The translations under genes and the position numbers were made by a program. Below are positions 63,191 to 64,000 of a stretch of 64,000 bases of DNA, piece after piece. The DNA comes from Epiperipatus broadwayi (lineage: Eukaryota; Onychophora; Udeonychophora; Euonychophora; Peripatidae), in the NCBI GenBank assembly GCA_028023455.1, contig JAQFVV010006208.1, positions 3,578,963 through 3,642,962 of the forward strand, written 5' to 3'. The first letter of the stretch is position 1. Each line of letters begins with the position of its first letter. Below the pieces are notes generated by a model. That model was given only the letters and a program-made list of their open reading frames with translations. It made no database searches and was not told the DNA's origin.

Positions 63191-63382
63191 GATTATCTTT
63201 CTAATTACAAAAAGCTTTGTGGTACAACTGAATCATTATTGGCCGAAAGATATTTTTCTAGAACAGCTATTCAGACTCAAAAAAATTACATGGATAAAGT
63301 CTTCCGGGACTTTGTTAAAAGGCTTGATAATAGGAGGCATTTGTTAATGATAACATTTCATTTTTATGAATTAGTTGATCAG
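63191..63382 (+). CDS. SESTD1: SESTD1-like exon 6 (second spectrin-like repeat)
   Basis: A 192-nt exon of 64 codons, phase 0 at both ends, between TTGTTTTCAG and GTATAT. It encodes DYLSNYKKLCGTTESLLAER, then KVFRDFVKRLDNRRHLLMIT and FHFYELVDQ. The family pattern at this place is a helix ending in RRxLL followed by FHxxAxxL, seen in SESTD1 and Trio-type spectrin repeats. It continues exon 5 in frame (ESICS|DYLSNY). The gene continues past the window: no stop codon occurs before the donor. By family length, the six exons cover roughly the middle 45 percent of a SESTD1 protein of about 700 residues. Confidence 0.88.
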
Positions 63383-63651
63383 GTATATCAGTTTTCATGT
63401 TAATTTTAATTCCCCCTTCCCCTCTAAATCATTGTCTTATATTTTACTTAAATAAGTACTATTCTAAGTTTATGAATTATAATGTTTACTTTTCTATTTT
63501 GTTATACTTATCTTTGTCATCTTAAATATTTCAAATTTTGTCGTCGTCCCCCTTTTTTTTTCTTTTCAAATTTAATTGAGCTTTAAAAATAATAATGTAT
63601 AAAATATAGCACTTTTTTTTTTTGTTATTAAACTTATTTATTACTGAACTA
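63383..63651. other. Intronic sequence, nothing recognised
   Basis: Pyrimidine-rich start of the next intron with T runs; no feature. Confidence 0.5.
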
Positions 63652-63768
63652 ATTTTTTTTTTTTTCATATGTCATAGCATTGTCCGGGACGCGAACCCAC
63701 AACCATCTGCAACCAACTACTTGCTTGCAAGGCGGCTGCGATGATCTCTCTGCTAACAATGCTTGACC
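63652..63768 (-). mobile_element. tRNA-derived SINE, copy 4 (diverged)
   Basis: Minus strand: TCAAGCATTGTTAGCAGAGA, GCAGCCGCCTTGCAAGCAA, GTGGGTTCGCGTCCCGGACA, ATGCTATGACATATGA and poly(A). Compared with the other copies it has a longer middle part and substitutions in the D-arm region. Confidence 0.72.
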
Positions 63769-64000
63769 GAATTTTATGTGAACAATTTATGTACATATTA
63801 TATCTACATACCAACATTTTATTTATATTAAATAGACATGTTGGATTGTAGATAAGTAATAATCAAGTTTATTAAAATAAAAGTTCTGTATTTTATATTG
63901 TAATGGTATGAAAAGATAGGAGTGGACCTAGCATGATTGCACTCATCATCATCAGTCTCACTCAATACTATGACTCTAATCTAAATTTAAATCTACCAAT
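63769..64000. other. Intronic sequence, nothing recognised
   Basis: No supported feature; short ATC repeats near 63945-63960. Confidence 0.5.

Noticed and set aside
913-64000. CRISPR arrays or bacterial operons
   Set aside because: Repeats are inverted, dispersed or simple, and the coding genes are spliced; nothing prokaryotic is present.

Overview
This is a very AT-rich eukaryotic window, almost certainly from an invertebrate animal. The evidence is spliced exons of an animal signalling/cytoskeletal protein, long repeat-filled introns, and a metazoan-type repeat set: RTE-like LINEs, Penelope-like elements with GIY-YIG endonuclease, mariner, hAT, piggyBac-like and Ty3/gypsy elements, a tRNA-derived SINE, and many foldback elements. 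The species cannot be named from the sequence; flatworm, chelicerate and mollusc all remain possible.

One host gene spans most of the window on the + strand. Six exons (8028-8141, 12072-12185, 27799-27976, 35189-35409, 43356-43475, 63191-63382) join in phase into an uninterrupted 313-codon stretch. It runs from the end of a Sec14/CRAL-TRIO domain into spectrin-like repeats and best fits an orthologue of SESTD1. The first and last parts of the gene lie outside the window. The five complete introns are about 3.9, 15.6, 7.2, 7.9 and 19.7 kb and are built largely of nested mobile DNA.

The exciting content is in the repeats. Reading the foldback and tandem repeats as RNA reveals many hammerhead ribozyme motifs: CUGANGA, stem-loop II, GAAA, a minimal stem III, a UH cleavage site and a matching stem I. 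At least five sequence families (A to F below) carry them, on both strands. About fifteen copies keep the CUGANGA and GAAA core, and stem II covaries between copies (GAGC/GCUC, AUGC/GCAU, GGC/GCC, AGC/GCU). In three places units recur head to tail about 457-477 bp apart, the layout of animal retrozymes (non-autonomous retroelements that replicate through ribozyme-processed small RNA circles). In others they form palindromes with a complete ribozyme on each strand. Several lie in sense orientation inside introns of the host gene.

Layout: 1-1740 foldbacks; 1740-6980 an RTE-like LINE broken by a family A palindrome and a nearly complete Penelope-like element; 7.4-7.8 kb an RT remnant and family F; 8.0-12.2 kb exons 1-2 with an antisense LINE end and family B; 12.2-27.8 kb family A and D dimers, RTE tails and Penelope fragments; 27.8-35.4 kb exons 3-4 with mariner, family A, family C and a foldback split by a piggyBac-like insertion; 35.4-43.5 kb Penelope and gypsy remnants; 43.5-63.2 kb a GC-richer insertion, LINE ends, many ribozyme-bearing foldbacks, SINEs and a hAT element; then exon 6. 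None of the mobile-element reading frames looks intact.
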